A stretch of 18,503 bases of DNA from SG8-39 sp041558415 (GTDB lineage Bacteria; Pseudomonadota; Gammaproteobacteria; Burkholderiales; SG8-39). Under the pieces are notes generated by a model. That model was not told the origin of the DNA. It saw nothing but the letters and a program-made list of their open reading frames with translations, and ran no database searches. Where the stretch lies: NCBI GenBank assembly GCA_041558415.1, contig JBFFEY010000060.1, positions 1 through 18,503 of the forward strand, read 5' to 3'. Each line of letters begins with the position of its first letter. Positions within the stretch are counted from its first letter, which is position 1. Below are positions 1 to 8,257 of the stretch, piece after piece. The position numbers and the translations under genes are program-made.

Positions 1-219
1 CAGCCCCGTGGCCGGGTCGCCCACCTGCTCCAGGTACTCCAGGTGCCCGTGCGCGTGGCCCGTCTCGCCTTCCGCGGTCGAGCGAAACAGCGCCGCGACG
101 TCGTTCTGGCCTTCCACGTCGGCCTTGGCGGCGAAATACAGATAACGGCGGTTGGCCTGGCTTTCGCCGGCAAACGCGTCCTTCAGGCTCTGCTCGGTCT
201 TGCTGCCCTTGAGTTTCAT
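1..219 (-). CDS. Rubrerythrin, 5' part only (3' end outside window)
   Basis: The first 73 codons of a rubrerythrin are visible and the rest lies beyond base 1. Rubrerythrins are cytoplasmic ferritin-like di-iron proteins that reduce hydrogen peroxide. The N-terminal helix pair is clear: residues AGESQANRRY (17-26) carry di-iron ligand Glu19, and EGETGH (50-55) carries the second-helix ExxH ligands Glu52 and His55. The ATG is preceded by AGGAGA at suitable spacing, which settles the start. The visible part matches the short proteobacterial type. Whether the C-terminal rubredoxin FeS4 domain is present cannot be seen. The gene runs in the same direction as rppH but probably has its own promoter in the gap. 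Confidence 0.9.
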   Translation of the reverse strand, partial: MKLKGSKTEQSLKDAFAGESQANRRYLYFAAKADVEGQNDVAALFRSTAEGETGHAHGHLEYLEQVGDPATGL

Positions 220-355
220 GCGTCTCTCCTCGGTGGTTCGTTCAGGTGGAATGATGCAAAGGTAGGCCCGCCCCAACGATAGATCAAATCGATTTTCGCA
301 ATCCTATTCATTGAGGACCGCTATCAAGCGGCCTGCCCTGCCCGGGGCGCCTGCC
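220..355. other. Intergenic gap between rubrerythrin and rppH
   Basis: This 136-base gap contains no convincing ORF. It has the rubrerythrin ribosome-binding site, the putative promoter and, just beyond the rppH stop, a small hairpin (CCGCT-TGAT-AGCGG on the minus strand, about 318-331) without a following T tract. The hairpin is too weak to call a terminator. Confidence 0.4.
259..287 (-). promoter_or_regulatory. Possible rubrerythrin promoter with an OxyR-like half-site
   Basis: On the minus strand TTGATC (282-287) and TACCTT (259-264) are 17 bases apart and would start transcription about 30 bases before the rubrerythrin ATG. The element overlaps ATAGATCAAATCGAT (279-293, plus strand), which fits one OxyR half-site (ATAG-n7-CTAT) with one mismatch. 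The second half-site is not clearly present. The -10 match is weak, so this is inference. Confidence 0.3.
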
Positions 356-868
356 TCAGCCCGAGACGGCCTCGCTGCGCGCACGCAGCCGACGATCGGC
401 GTTCAGAAAGCGGCGCAGCTCATTCAGCGCTTGGCGATAGACCTCGCGCTTGAACTCGATCACCGTCTCGAGCGGCACCCAGTACTCGTGCCAGCGCCAG
501 GCATCGAACTCCGGATGCCCGCTCGCGCGCAGCCGCACGTCGCAGTCGCGCCCCACGAGCCGCAGCAGGAACCAGATCTGCTTCTGACCACGGTACGTCC
601 CGCGCCAGTCGCGCCGGATCCAGTGCGCCGGAACGTCGTAGCGCAGCCAATCGCGCGTGCGCCCCAGGATGCGGACGTGGCCCGCCCGCAGTCCGACCTC
701 CTCCTCAAGCTCGCGGTACATCGCCTGCACCGGCGACTCGCCGTGCTTTATGCCGCCCTGGGGAAACTGCCACGCATGCTGGTTTACCCGCTTGCCCCAG
801 AACACCTCGTTGCGCGCATTGGCCAGAACGATGGCGACATTCGGACGGTAGCCTTCCCTATCAAGCAT
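356..868 (-). CDS. rppH: RNA 5'-pyrophosphohydrolase RppH (Nudix)
   Basis: RppH removes pyrophosphate from the 5' triphosphate end of mRNA in the cytoplasm, which opens the transcript to RNase E decay. The 170-residue protein begins MLDREGYRPNV, matching the family N-terminus. It carries a complete Nudix box: Gly38, Glu44, then REL at 52-54 and the metal-binding Glu53, Glu56 and Glu57. The FPQGG segment (35-39) and the C-terminal FDAWRWHEYW segment are also typical. An in-frame GTG at 910 would add 14 residues that family members lack, so the ATG at 868 is preferred although its ribosome-binding site is weak. It lies head-to-head with proS, a common betaproteobacterial arrangement. Confidence 0.95.
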   Translation of the reverse strand: MLDREGYRPNVAIVLANARNEVFWGKRVNQHAWQFPQGGIKHGESPVQAMYRELEEEVGLRAGHVRILGRTRDWLRYDVPAHWIRRDWRGTYRGQKQIWFLLRLVGRDCDVRLRASGHPEFDAWRWHEYWVPLETVIEFKREVYRQALNELRRFLNADRRLRARSEAVSG

Positions 869-886
869 GGCCACACCGCCATACGT

Positions 887-892
887 TAGAAT
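887..892 (+). promoter_or_regulatory. Candidate -10 element for the proS operon
   Basis: TAGAAT matches five of six bases of the sigma-70 -10 consensus and lies in the small AT-rich island (about 884-930) between divergent rppH and proS. No good -35 is visible 16-18 bases upstream. It would leave a leader of about 70 bases before proS. No convincing promoter for rppH is seen on the other strand. Confidence 0.25.
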
Positions 893-968
893 CTGCTGCG
901 ATTTTTCCACAGCATTTATCTAAAGACAACGCTGAGCGGCCGCGCACCGGATGCGCGCCGTTCCTGCC

Positions 969-2684
969 ATGCGCGCGTCCAGATTCTTCATCGGTACGCT
1001 GAAGGAAGCGCCCTCCGAGGCCGAGCTGGCGAGCCACCAGCTCATGCTGCGGGCCGGCATCATTCGCCGCCTCGGCTCGGGGCTTTACACCTGGATGCCG
1101 CTGGGCCTGCGCGTGCTGCGCAAAGTCGAGGCAATCGTGCGCGAGGAGATGAATCGTGCCGGCGCCCTGGAAGTGCAGATGCCGTGCGTCATTCCTGCCG
1201 AGCTCTGGCTGGAGAGCGGGCGCTGGGATGCCTTTGGCCCGCAGATGCTGAAGATCAAGGATCGCCACGAGCGCGATTTCCTGTTCGGACCGACACACGA
1301 GGAAGTGATCACGGACATCGCACGGCGCGAGATCCGCAGTTACCGCCAGCTGCCAGTACATTTCTACCAGATCCACACCAAGTTCCGTGACGAGATCCGT
1401 CCGCGCTTCGGCGTCATGCGTGCGCGGGAGTTCGTCATGAAGGACGGCTACTCGTTTCACGCCGACCGCGATGACCTGGTCCGCGAGTACCGCAACATGC
1501 ACGAGACCTACACTCGCATTTTCACGCGCCTGGGCCTGCGCTTCCGCGCCGTGGCGGCGGATCCCGGCGCCATCGGCGGCACCGGATCGCACGAATTCCA
1601 TGTGCTGGCAGACTCGGGCGAAGACGCGATCGCGTACTGTCCGGATTCGGACTATGCGGCGAACATCGAGCTCGCCGAGGCAAGCGCGCCGGCTGCGGCG
1701 CGTGCCGCCGCCGGCAGGCCGCTGCAGAAGGTGGCCACACCCGGCGCGACGCGCTGCGAGGCGGTGGCGAAGATGCTCGACATTGGCCTTGAGCGTACGG
1801 TAAAGACGATCGCGGTTATGCACGACGCGACCCTCGCACTGCTGCTGCTGCGCGGCGATCACATGCTGAATGAAGTGAAGGCGGGCAAGGTGCCGGGTTT
1901 GTCGCCGTTTCGTTTCGCGACCGATGCCGAGATCGAGCGTCATCTCGGTTGCGCGCCCGGCTACATCGGTCCGGTCGGCGTCGCGTCCGGCATCCCGGTG
2001 ATCGCGGACTGCGGCGTCGCCGCCATGCACGATTTTGTGTGCGGTGCCAACGAGGTGGACGCACATCTACGCAATGTGAACTGGGGCCGCGACCTGCCCG
2101 AGCCCTCGCAGGTAGCGGATCTACGTAACGTGGTGGAGGGTGACCCCAGTCCCGACGGCAAGGGACTGCTGCGCATCCAGCGCGGCATCGAGGTCGGCCA
2201 CATCTTTCAGCTCGGCATCAAGTACTCCGAAGCCATGAAGGCGAACTTCCTCGACGAGAGCGGCGCGATGCAGCCGGCGCAGATGGGCTGCTACGGCATC
2301 GGCGTGACGCGCATCGTGGCTGCTGCCATCGAGCAGAACCACGATGCGCGCGGCATCGCCTTCCCGCTGCCCATGGCGCCTTTCGAAGTCTGCCTCGTGC
2401 CAATCGGCTATCACAAGACACCGGCGGTGCGCGAAGCCGCCGACCGGCTGTACGCCGAGCTTCTGGCTGCGGGCATCGACGTGCTGCTCGATGACCGCAG
2501 CGAGCGCCCCGGGGTACTGTTTGCCGACATGGACCTGATCGGCATTCCGTTGCGCATCGTGCTTGGCGAACGCGGGCTGCGCAGCGGCACGGCGGAATTC
2601 AAGGCCAGGCTCGACGCGGAGCCCCAGGACATCGCCTTGGACAGCGTGGTGTCGCGGCTCAGGGAGCGCCTTGCGGGCGCATGA
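969..2684 (+). CDS. proS: Prolyl-tRNA synthetase (bacterial type with editing domain)
   Basis: This cytoplasmic class II enzyme charges tRNA-Pro with proline. The 571-residue length matches the 572 of E. coli ProS. The N-terminus MRASRFFIGTLKEAPSEAE aligns with the family start; an in-frame ATG at 951 would add six unsupported residues. Visible class II features are GPTHEE, the motif 2 region around FRDEIRPRFGVMRAREF and motif 3 around GCYGIGVTRIVAAAIEQ. Between motifs 2 and 3 there is a long insertion (roughly residues 220-400) corresponding to the Ala-tRNA-Pro editing domain. The C-terminal anticodon-binding domain is complete. Its stop codon overlaps the next start (ATGA), so it heads a five-gene operon. 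A tRNA-Pro gene is also present in this window. Confidence 0.97.
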   Translation: MRASRFFIGTLKEAPSEAELASHQLMLRAGIIRRLGSGLYTWMPLGLRVLRKVEAIVREEMNRAGALEVQMPCVIPAELWLESGRWDAFGPQMLKIKDRHERDFLFGPTHEEVITDIARREIRSYRQLPVHFYQIHTKFRDEIRPRFGVMRAREFVMKDGYSFHADRDDLVREYRNMHETYTRIFTRLGLRFRAVAADPGAIGGTGSHEFHVLADSGEDAIAYCPDSDYAANIELAEASAPAAARAAAGRPLQKVATPGATRCEAVAKMLDIGLERTVKTIAVMHDATLALLLLRGDHMLNEVKAGKVPGLSPFRFATDAEIERHLGCAPGYIGPVGVASGIPVIADCGVAAMHDFVCGANEVDAHLRNVNWGRDLPEPSQVADLRNVVEGDPSPDGKGLLRIQRGIEVGHIFQLGIKYSEAMKANFLDESGAMQPAQMGCYGIGVTRIVAAAIEQNHDARGIAFPLPMAPFEVCLVPIGYHKTPAVREAADRLYAELLAAGIDVLLDDRSERPGVLFADMDLIGIPLRIVLGERGLRSGTAEFKARLDAEPQDIALDSVVSRLRERLAGA

Positions 2685-3286
2685 CACCGACGGCGCGGGT
2701 TGGCCTTGCGGTGGCGGCACTGATCGCCTGCAAGCTTGCGCATGGCGGCGCACAGCAATACGAGCCCCTCGCGGACAGCGTGCGTGCAACGCTAACCACG
2801 GCGGTCAGCGACCGCGCGCCGCCTGTCTTCCAGTTCGAGAGCGTCGAGGACGGCCACCGCTGGGTGACCGAGATGTCCCGGCGACTGGCACGCCGCATCC
2901 CCGATCGCGCGCGCCGCATCGGCTTCCTCAAGACCGTACAGTACGAGGCGACCCGTGCAGGGCTCGACCCGCAGCTGGTGCTCGGCGTCATCGAGGTAGA
3001 AAGCGCCTTCCGCAAATATGCCGTGTCGAGCGCCGGCGCGCGGGGCTTTATGCAGGTCATGCCCTTCTGGACGGAACTGCTGAAGCGACCGGCGGACAAC
3101 CTGTTCCACCTGCGGACCAACATCCGCTACGGCTGCGTCATCCTGCGCCACTACCTCGACATCGAGAAAGGCGACTATTTCCGCGCGCTGGGACGCTACA
3201 ACGGCAGCCTGGGACAGCGGGCGTACCCCGACAAGGTGCTGCGGGCATGGCGCGGGGGATGGCAATATGACGGGCCACGCAACTAG
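2681..3286 (+). CDS. Lytic transglycosylase, SLT domain, exported
   Basis: The 201-residue protein has a signal-peptide-like N-terminus (residues 1-23) without a lipobox cysteine, so it is probably a soluble periplasmic murein-cleaving enzyme. The SLT domain spans about 90-190. EVES (105-108) carries the predicted catalytic Glu107; AGARGFMQVMP (118-128) is the family GLMQ region; RYNGS (172-176) is the conserved YN-G motif. Such enzymes cleave the MurNAc-GlcNAc bond with formation of 1,6-anhydroMurNAc. The ATG overlaps the proS stop by four bases, suggesting translational coupling. The exact subfamily is not clear. Confidence 0.9.
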   Translation: MTPTARVGLAVAALIACKLAHGGAQQYEPLADSVRATLTTAVSDRAPPVFQFESVEDGHRWVTEMSRRLARRIPDRARRIGFLKTVQYEATRAGLDPQLVLGVIEVESAFRKYAVSSAGARGFMQVMPFWTELLKRPADNLFHLRTNIRYGCVILRHYLDIEKGDYFRALGRYNGSLGQRAYPDKVLRAWRGGWQYDGPRN

Positions 3287-3304
3287 CCGTGGGCGCGCCC
3301 AGTC

Positions 3305-4312
3305 ATGCGAGGCGCGCGCACCGATTTCGCTGCAACCGAGATGTTTCGCGCGCTGACCAATCGCCCGCGCCTTGCCAACTGGTTCTACGGCTTCACGCCG
3401 CCGGAGCGCGGCGTGATCGTGCTTCGCCATCGGCGGGTCTATATCCTGCCGACACGGCTGGGCTGGGTGTTCGCCGCCACCCTCGGCTTGCTGCTCGTCG
3501 GCTCCATCAACTACGCGCTGTCGCTCGGGTTTGCGATGACCTTTCTGCTGGCCGGCATGGGTCTCGCCGGCATGGTGCACACGGCGCGCAATCTCGCACG
3601 GCTCGCGATCAGCGTAGGGCGCGTCGAACCGGTGTTTGCGGGTGAGACGGCCCAGTTCCGCATTTATCTGGATGCGGGCGCGAGCTTCGACCGTCCCGCG
3701 ATCCTGCTGCGCCAACTCGCCTCCAGCGCACAACTGGTCACCGACGTTGCGGCGGAAGGCACGGCCGAGGCCGTGCTGGCGGTTCCGGCGGCACGACGGG
3801 GCTGGCTGCCGCTCGGTCGGGTAATGCTCGAGACGCGCTATCCGCTCGGCCTGTTTCGCGCCTGGAGCTATGTCGAACCCGACGCGCAAGCGTTGGTCTA
3901 CCCGCAACCCGAGTACGCGGCGCTGCCTGCGCCGAGCGCGGATTCTCGCGCCGGTCTCGGGCAATCACAGGCGAGCGGCAACGAGGACTTCTCGGGCCTG
4001 CGCAACTACCACCGCTCCGACTCGCCGCGCCACATCGCATGGAAGGCAGTCGCACGCGGCGGTGTGATGCTGACCAAGCAGTTCTCGGGCGAAGCGAGCG
4101 CCGAGCTTTGGCTCGACTGGCAGAACCTGCCGCCCGAACTGCCGGTGGAGGCACGCCTGTCGCGGTTGACCGGCTGGGTGCTCACCGCGGAGAAGGCCGG
4201 CGCACGCTACGGCCTGCGCCTGCCCGGCGTGGAAATCGCGGCCGACGGGGGTGACGCGCACCGCGCCGCCTGCCTTCAGGCGCTCGCCCTACATCCGAGC
4301 GGGGCGCACTGA
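3305..4312 (+). CDS. DUF58 domain membrane protein
   Basis: The 335-residue protein has two adjacent membrane segments near the N-terminus (about 53-70 and 73-91). A periplasm- or cytoplasm-facing beta-rich region follows, and then the DUF58 signature: DFSGLRNYHRSDSPRHIAWK (228-247) followed by ARGG and LTKQF. The biochemical role of the family is not established; members usually sit with a MoxR AAA+ ATPase and TgpA-like transglutaminases. Here it is 18 bases after the transglycosylase gene and 4 bases before the transglutaminase gene. An in-frame ATG at 3341 is an equally plausible start because neither has a strong ribosome-binding site. Confidence 0.88.
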   Translation: MRGARTDFAATEMFRALTNRPRLANWFYGFTPPERGVIVLRHRRVYILPTRLGWVFAATLGLLLVGSINYALSLGFAMTFLLAGMGLAGMVHTARNLARLAISVGRVEPVFAGETAQFRIYLDAGASFDRPAILLRQLASSAQLVTDVAAEGTAEAVLAVPAARRGWLPLGRVMLETRYPLGLFRAWSYVEPDAQALVYPQPEYAALPAPSADSRAGLGQSQASGNEDFSGLRNYHRSDSPRHIAWKAVARGGVMLTKQFSGEASAELWLDWQNLPPELPVEARLSRLTGWVLTAEKAGARYGLRLPGVEIAADGGDAHRAACLQALALHPSGAH

Positions 4313-4316
4313 CCCG

Positions 4317-6284
4317 ATGCGCGTGCCACATCCCCTCGCACCCGACGCACGTCTGGTGAGCACGCGCGATGTGGTCTGGCTCGCCGCATCCATGGCCCTT
4401 GCGATCGCGCCACATGCGCTACGCGCGCCGTGGTGGCTGATTGCGCTCACGCTCGGCCTTTACCTGTGGCGCGGGCTGCTGACGCTGCACGCCTCGCCGC
4501 TGCCGTCGCGCTGGTTGCTGCTCGCCATCGCCATCATTGCCATGCTGGGGGTGCGCGCCGAGTATGGCTACTTCTTCGGGCGCGCGCAGGGCATCGTGAT
4601 GCTGGTGCTGTTCTCGGGCCTGAAGCTGCTCGAGATGCGCACCCATCGGGATGCGACGGTCGGCGTATTTCTCTGCTACTTCCTGCTGATCACCAACTTC
4701 CTTTATTCGCAGTCGATTCCGATCGCGCTGCTGATGTGCGCCGTGCTGGCCGTGGCGACGACGACGCTGGTGGGTTTCAACGCCCCCGGCCGAGGATGGC
4801 GCCGCGATCTGCGCGCTGCGGCGTTGCTGCTCGCGCACGCGGTACCCGCGGCGCTGCTGCTGTTCGTACTGTTCCCCCGGGTGCAGGGTCCGCTCTGGGG
4901 ACTGCCGCAGGATGCGAATGCGGGTGTCAGCGGTCTGTCCGAGACGATGACGCCCGGCAACGTGGCGCGCCTGGCACTCTCCGATGCGATCGCACTGCGC
5001 GCCGAGTTCCAGGGCGAGCCACCGCCACAACCGTTGCGCTACTGGCGCGGCCCCGTGCTGTGGGAATTCGACGGTCGCACCTGGCGCATGGGCGAGACCG
5101 TGCTCGCCGAATTCCCGGATTCGCGCGGCGGCAGCGACGTCTACGAATACAGCGTGGTACTCGAACCGCACGACCGGAAGTGGCTGTTCGCCCTGGAAAC
5201 CGTGTCGCGCCTGCCGCCGCGTGCACGGTACAGCATGGATGGACAGGTGCTCGCGCGGCGCGACGTGCGTCGCCGGCTACGCTACGACATCGCGTCGGTA
5301 CCCGATCCGGCGCAGCGGTCTGACGAGTCACCCGCCATGCTGTCGCGCGCGCTGCGGCTGCCGGCGGGATCCAACCCGCGTGCCGCGGCGCTTGCCGCCT
5401 CTTGGCGCAGCACGTCGACCGACGATGCAAGCCTGCTCGCACGTGCGATCGCGTATCTGCAGGCCAACCGCTTTGTCTATACCCTCGAGCCCCCGCTCAT
5501 GGGCCGGGACGCGGTGGATGAATTTCTGTTCTCGGCCAAGGCCGGGTTTTGCGAGCACTTTGCCTCGGCCTTCGTCTTCCTGATGCGCGCTGCCGGCGTC
5601 CCTGCACGCGTGGTTACGGGCTACCAGGGCGGCGAGCTCAATCCGATCGACCGCATCATCACCGTGCGCCAGTCGGACGCCCACGCCTGGGCCGAGGTCT
5701 ACCTGCGCAGGCAAGGCTGGGTGCGGGTCGATCCGACCGCGGCAGCCGTGCCGAACCGCGTTGCCGCAGGCCTCGCGGGTGCCGTGCCAGAGGGTGTGGG
5801 CCTGCCACTGATGATGCGCCCGCAGTTTCAGTGGCTGCGCGCGCTGCGCTACCGCTGGGAGGTGATCGCACACCAGTGGAACGTATGGGTGCTCGACTAC
5901 AACCCGAGTCGGCAGCGCGACCTGATGGCCTACTTCGGCATGCGGGATGCCGATTGGCGCAAACTGACCGCCACGCTGTTCACGCTGCTGGGCGGATTCA
6001 CCGCACTGCTGCTGGTCTGGTCGCTGCGCAACCTGGCGCGCCGCGATCCCGTGCAGCGCGCCTGGCTCGCGTTCTGCCGCAAGCTCGACGCCCACGGCGT
6101 ACGGCGCGCACCGCACGAAGGCCCGCAGGACTTTGCCGAACGCGCCGCGCAGCGGCTGCCCGGCGCAGCCGATCCTATCCGCGCCATCGCGCGGCGTTAC
6201 ATCGCGCTGCGTTACGGAACGCAAGACGATGCCCGGGCCGTCGGCGCACTGCGCCGCGCCATCCGGCGCCTGAGGCTTGCATGA
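4317..6284 (+). CDS. TgpA-like membrane transglutaminase (DUF3488 plus transglutaminase core)
   Basis: This 655-residue protein resembles Pseudomonas TgpA, a membrane protein with a periplasmic transglutaminase domain. Several N-terminal transmembrane helices (about residues 18-190, the DUF3488 part) precede a large soluble region. The catalytic triad is intact: Cys412 in AGFCEHFASAF, His457 in DAHAWAEVYL and Asp472 in VRVDPTAA. One more membrane helix follows (about 552-569), then a short cytoplasmic tail. The ATG at 4317 lies 4 bases after the DUF58 stop; an in-frame upstream GTG at 4251 would overlap that gene and is less likely. The physiological substrate is not known; an envelope or peptidoglycan role is inferred from the flanking lytic transglycosylases. 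Confidence 0.9.
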   Translation: MRVPHPLAPDARLVSTRDVVWLAASMALAIAPHALRAPWWLIALTLGLYLWRGLLTLHASPLPSRWLLLAIAIIAMLGVRAEYGYFFGRAQGIVMLVLFSGLKLLEMRTHRDATVGVFLCYFLLITNFLYSQSIPIALLMCAVLAVATTTLVGFNAPGRGWRRDLRAAALLLAHAVPAALLLFVLFPRVQGPLWGLPQDANAGVSGLSETMTPGNVARLALSDAIALRAEFQGEPPPQPLRYWRGPVLWEFDGRTWRMGETVLAEFPDSRGGSDVYEYSVVLEPHDRKWLFALETVSRLPPRARYSMDGQVLARRDVRRRLRYDIASVPDPAQRSDESPAMLSRALRLPAGSNPRAAALAASWRSTSTDDASLLARAIAYLQANRFVYTLEPPLMGRDAVDEFLFSAKAGFCEHFASAFVFLMRAAGVPARVVTGYQGGELNPIDRIITVRQSDAHAWAEVYLRRQGWVRVDPTAAAVPNRVAAGLAGAVPEGVGLPLMMRPQFQWLRALRYRWEVIAHQWNVWVLDYNPSRQRDLMAYFGMRDADWRKLTATLFTLLGGFTALLLVWSLRNLARRDPVQRAWLAFCRKLDAHGVRRAPHEGPQDFAERAAQRLPGAADPIRAIARRYIALRYGTQDDARAVGALRRAIRRLRLA

Positions 6285-7276
6285 TCGCAGGCCGACTGGC
6301 CGCGCTGGCGGCGACGTTCTTCGCGGGTGTCGCTGCTGCCGCACCAGACAGCTTCGTGGCCCGTCCCGAGGTACGCGCGTTCATCGGCGAGATGGTCCAG
6401 CGCCACGGCTTCGTCGCGAACGAGCTGGAGTTCCTGTTCAGCCGCGCGCGCAGCCGCGAAGCGGTGCTGCGCGCCATCGTGCCGCCGACCGAACCGCGCG
6501 AACGTTCTTGGCAGACGTATCGCGCGCGCTTCGTCAACGACACGCGCATCCGCGGCGGCGTCGCGTTCTGGGCGCGACATGCGAAGACGCTCGCGCGCGC
6601 GGCGCGCGAGCACGGCGTACCGGAAGAGATCATTGTCGCCATCATCGGCGTCGAGACGCTGTACGGCCGCCAAACGGGAAGTTTCCGCGTCGTGGACTCG
6701 CTCGCCACACTGGCCTTTGACTATCCGCCGCGCGCCGCGTTCTTCCGCGCCGAACTCGAGCAATACTTGCTGCTCGCACGCGACGAGGATTTCGACGTGT
6801 TCAGCGTCAAGGGTTCGTACGCCGGTGCGATCGGCATCCCGCAGTTCATGCCGGGCAGCATTCGTCGTTACGCCGTCGACTACGACGGCAATGCAAAGAT
6901 CGACCTCAGCAAAAGCCCGGTCGATGCCATCGGCAGCGTGGCCAATTTCCTGCGACAGCACGGCTGGCAGCGCGGCGAAGCGATCTGGGCACCGGCGCGC
7001 GTCGACGGGGAAGCACACCGTGCTTTGCTGGCGGCCGGCATCCGCCCGACGACGCACGTCGCCGAACTGCGTGGCGTGCAGGTCGGAGGCGGCACGCAGC
7101 TCCTGCCCGAAACGCGAGTGGCCTTGATCGCGCTCGAAAGTCCCGGCGCGGAGACCGAATATCGTCTGGGGCTCGAAAACTTCTACGTGCTGACGCGCTA
7201 CAACCGCAGCAGTCGCTATGCCTCTGCGGTCGCCGACCTGGCGAGCGCGGTGCGAAACGCACGTCGCGCGCGCTAG
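6281..7276 (+). CDS. mltB: Lytic murein transglycosylase B (MltB type)
   Basis: The 331-residue protein belongs to the MltB/SltB family that cleaves peptidoglycan glycan strands. The predicted catalytic Glu125 lies in IIGVETLYGR (121-130). GSYAGAIGIPQFMPGS and VDAIGSVANFLRQHGW are strongly conserved with E. coli MltB. The N-terminus looks like a cleavable signal peptide ending near AAAAP (18-22), with no lipobox cysteine, so unlike E. coli MltB it is probably soluble in the periplasm. The ATG overlaps the transglutaminase stop (ATGA). It ends the operon and faces nlpD head-on with a 22-base gap. Confidence 0.93.
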   Translation: MIAGRLAALAATFFAGVAAAAPDSFVARPEVRAFIGEMVQRHGFVANELEFLFSRARSREAVLRAIVPPTEPRERSWQTYRARFVNDTRIRGGVAFWARHAKTLARAAREHGVPEEIIVAIIGVETLYGRQTGSFRVVDSLATLAFDYPPRAAFFRAELEQYLLLARDEDFDVFSVKGSYAGAIGIPQFMPGSIRRYAVDYDGNAKIDLSKSPVDAIGSVANFLRQHGWQRGEAIWAPARVDGEAHRALLAAGIRPTTHVAELRGVQVGGGTQLLPETRVALIALESPGAETEYRLGLENFYVLTRYNRSSRYASAVADLASAVRNARRAR

Positions 7277-7282
7277 CGGCAG

Positions 7283-7312
7283 CGCCGCCCGGCACGCTTC
7301 AGGAGGGCGGCG
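7283..7312. terminator. Hairpin between convergent mltB and nlpD
   Basis: CGCCGCCC (7283-7290) and GGGCGGCG (7305-7312) form a perfect 8-bp GC stem with a 14-base loop. It spans the short gap and the last nlpD codons. No T tract follows on either strand, so if it ends transcription it does so as a non-canonical, possibly bidirectional, terminator. Confidence 0.35.
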
Positions 7313-8255
7313 GCAGGTACTTCAGCGGATCGACCGGCTTGCCCGACTTGCGGATTTCGAAATGCAGCTTCGGCCGGTCGCTGTCGGTGGCGCCCAGCTC
7401 GGCGATACGTTCGCCGCGCGCCACGGTTTGTCCTTCCTTGACGAGGATCTTGCGGTTGTGGGCGTAGACGCTGTTGTAGCCATCCTCATGCTTAATCACG
7501 ATGAGCTGGCCATAGCCGCGGATGCCGGTGCCGGTATACATCACGCGTCCCGGCGCAGCCGCGACCACAGGGTCGCCCGGCTTGCCCTCGATGTCGACGC
7601 CCTTGTTGTTCGGCTCGGAAAAGCCATTCAGCAGCTTTCCCTTCGCCGGCCAGCTAAAGCGCGTTTCACCTGCCGCGGCGGCTGACGCCGACGGCGCAGG
7701 CGCCGTCGGCTGGGCGGGCGCGGGTGTCGCGCTCGGAGCCGGCGCTGCAGGGGCCGTCGGCGTGCCGCGTGAAGACAGCATCGCCAGATTCTCCTTGGAA
7801 TAGGGCAGGCGCAGCGCCTTGGGCGCGGTCTTCATGCTTCCGTCGCCCTGTCCCTGCGCGGCGATCGTGCCCGCATCCAGTGGTCGTGCCTCGACGCCGC
7901 CCGGGGCGCGCGGAGCGCTACCGACCTCGACGCCTTTCGGCGGCGGCGCGCTGGCCAGCGCGGCTTCCGGCGGCCCGAGCCGCAGGGCCTGCCCGACCCG
8001 TATGTGCGTGCCGTCACCGAGGCCGTTCCAGCGGGCCAGATCGCGGTAATCGACGCCGTGCTCGAGCGCAATGCTGTAGAGCGTCTCCCCGCGCTGCACG
8101 ACATGCGTGCCGACAGCGGCACCCGCCTGGGTCGCCGACCGCGCTGCGGGCGCCGCACCGCGATCGATCACCGGCGCGGAGGTCGGACGGCTCGCGCAGG
8201 CGACCGCAAGCAGCGCCGCTGCCAACGCCGCAACGTGCCCGCTTGATCTCGTCAT
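7299..8255 (-). CDS. nlpD: NlpD-like lipoprotein, amidase activator (LysM + degenerate LytM)
   Basis: The protein has a signal peptide ending in LAVAC (lipidated Cys20), a LysM peptidoglycan-binding domain (about 49-94), a Pro/Ala-rich linker (about 165-195) and a C-terminal M23/LytM domain (about 199-316). The LytM zinc site is degenerate: the first ligand position is Asn217 instead of His, and the HxH motif reads KLH (296-298); Asp221 and His266 remain. This pattern fits NlpD/EnvC-type activators of AmiC-class amidases rather than a peptidase. The ATG at 8255 has AAGG seven bases upstream; a GTG at 8261, overlapping the pcm stop as GTGA, is the alternative and adds two residues. It is the last gene of surE-pcm-nlpD. 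Confidence 0.92.
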   Translation of the reverse strand: MTRSSGHVAALAAALLAVACASRPTSAPVIDRGAAPAARSATQAGAAVGTHVVQRGETLYSIALEHGVDYRDLARWNGLGDGTHIRVGQALRLGPPEAALASAPPPKGVEVGSAPRAPGGVEARPLDAGTIAAQGQGDGSMKTAPKALRLPYSKENLAMLSSRGTPTAPAAPAPSATPAPAQPTAPAPSASAAAAGETRFSWPAKGKLLNGFSEPNNKGVDIEGKPGDPVVAAAPGRVMYTGTGIRGYGQLIVIKHEDGYNSVYAHNRKILVKEGQTVARGERIAELGATDSDRPKLHFEIRKSGKPVDPLKYLPPPS

Positions 8256-8257
8256 CC

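Noticed and set aside
869..910. Upstream GTG start for RppH
   Set aside because: The additional 14 residues do not match the conserved RppH N-terminus, which begins at the ATG at 868.
861..2066. 401-codon open frame antisense to proS
   Set aside because: Composition is that of a GC-rich shadow frame, and proS is certain.
5328..6344. 338-codon open frame antisense to the transglutaminase gene
   Set aside because: Shadow frame; the transglutaminase catalytic triad lies on the opposite strand.
7676..7770. Repetitive GC-rich stretch as a possible DNA repeat
   Set aside because: It encodes the Pro/Ala-rich linker of NlpD and is explained by protein composition.
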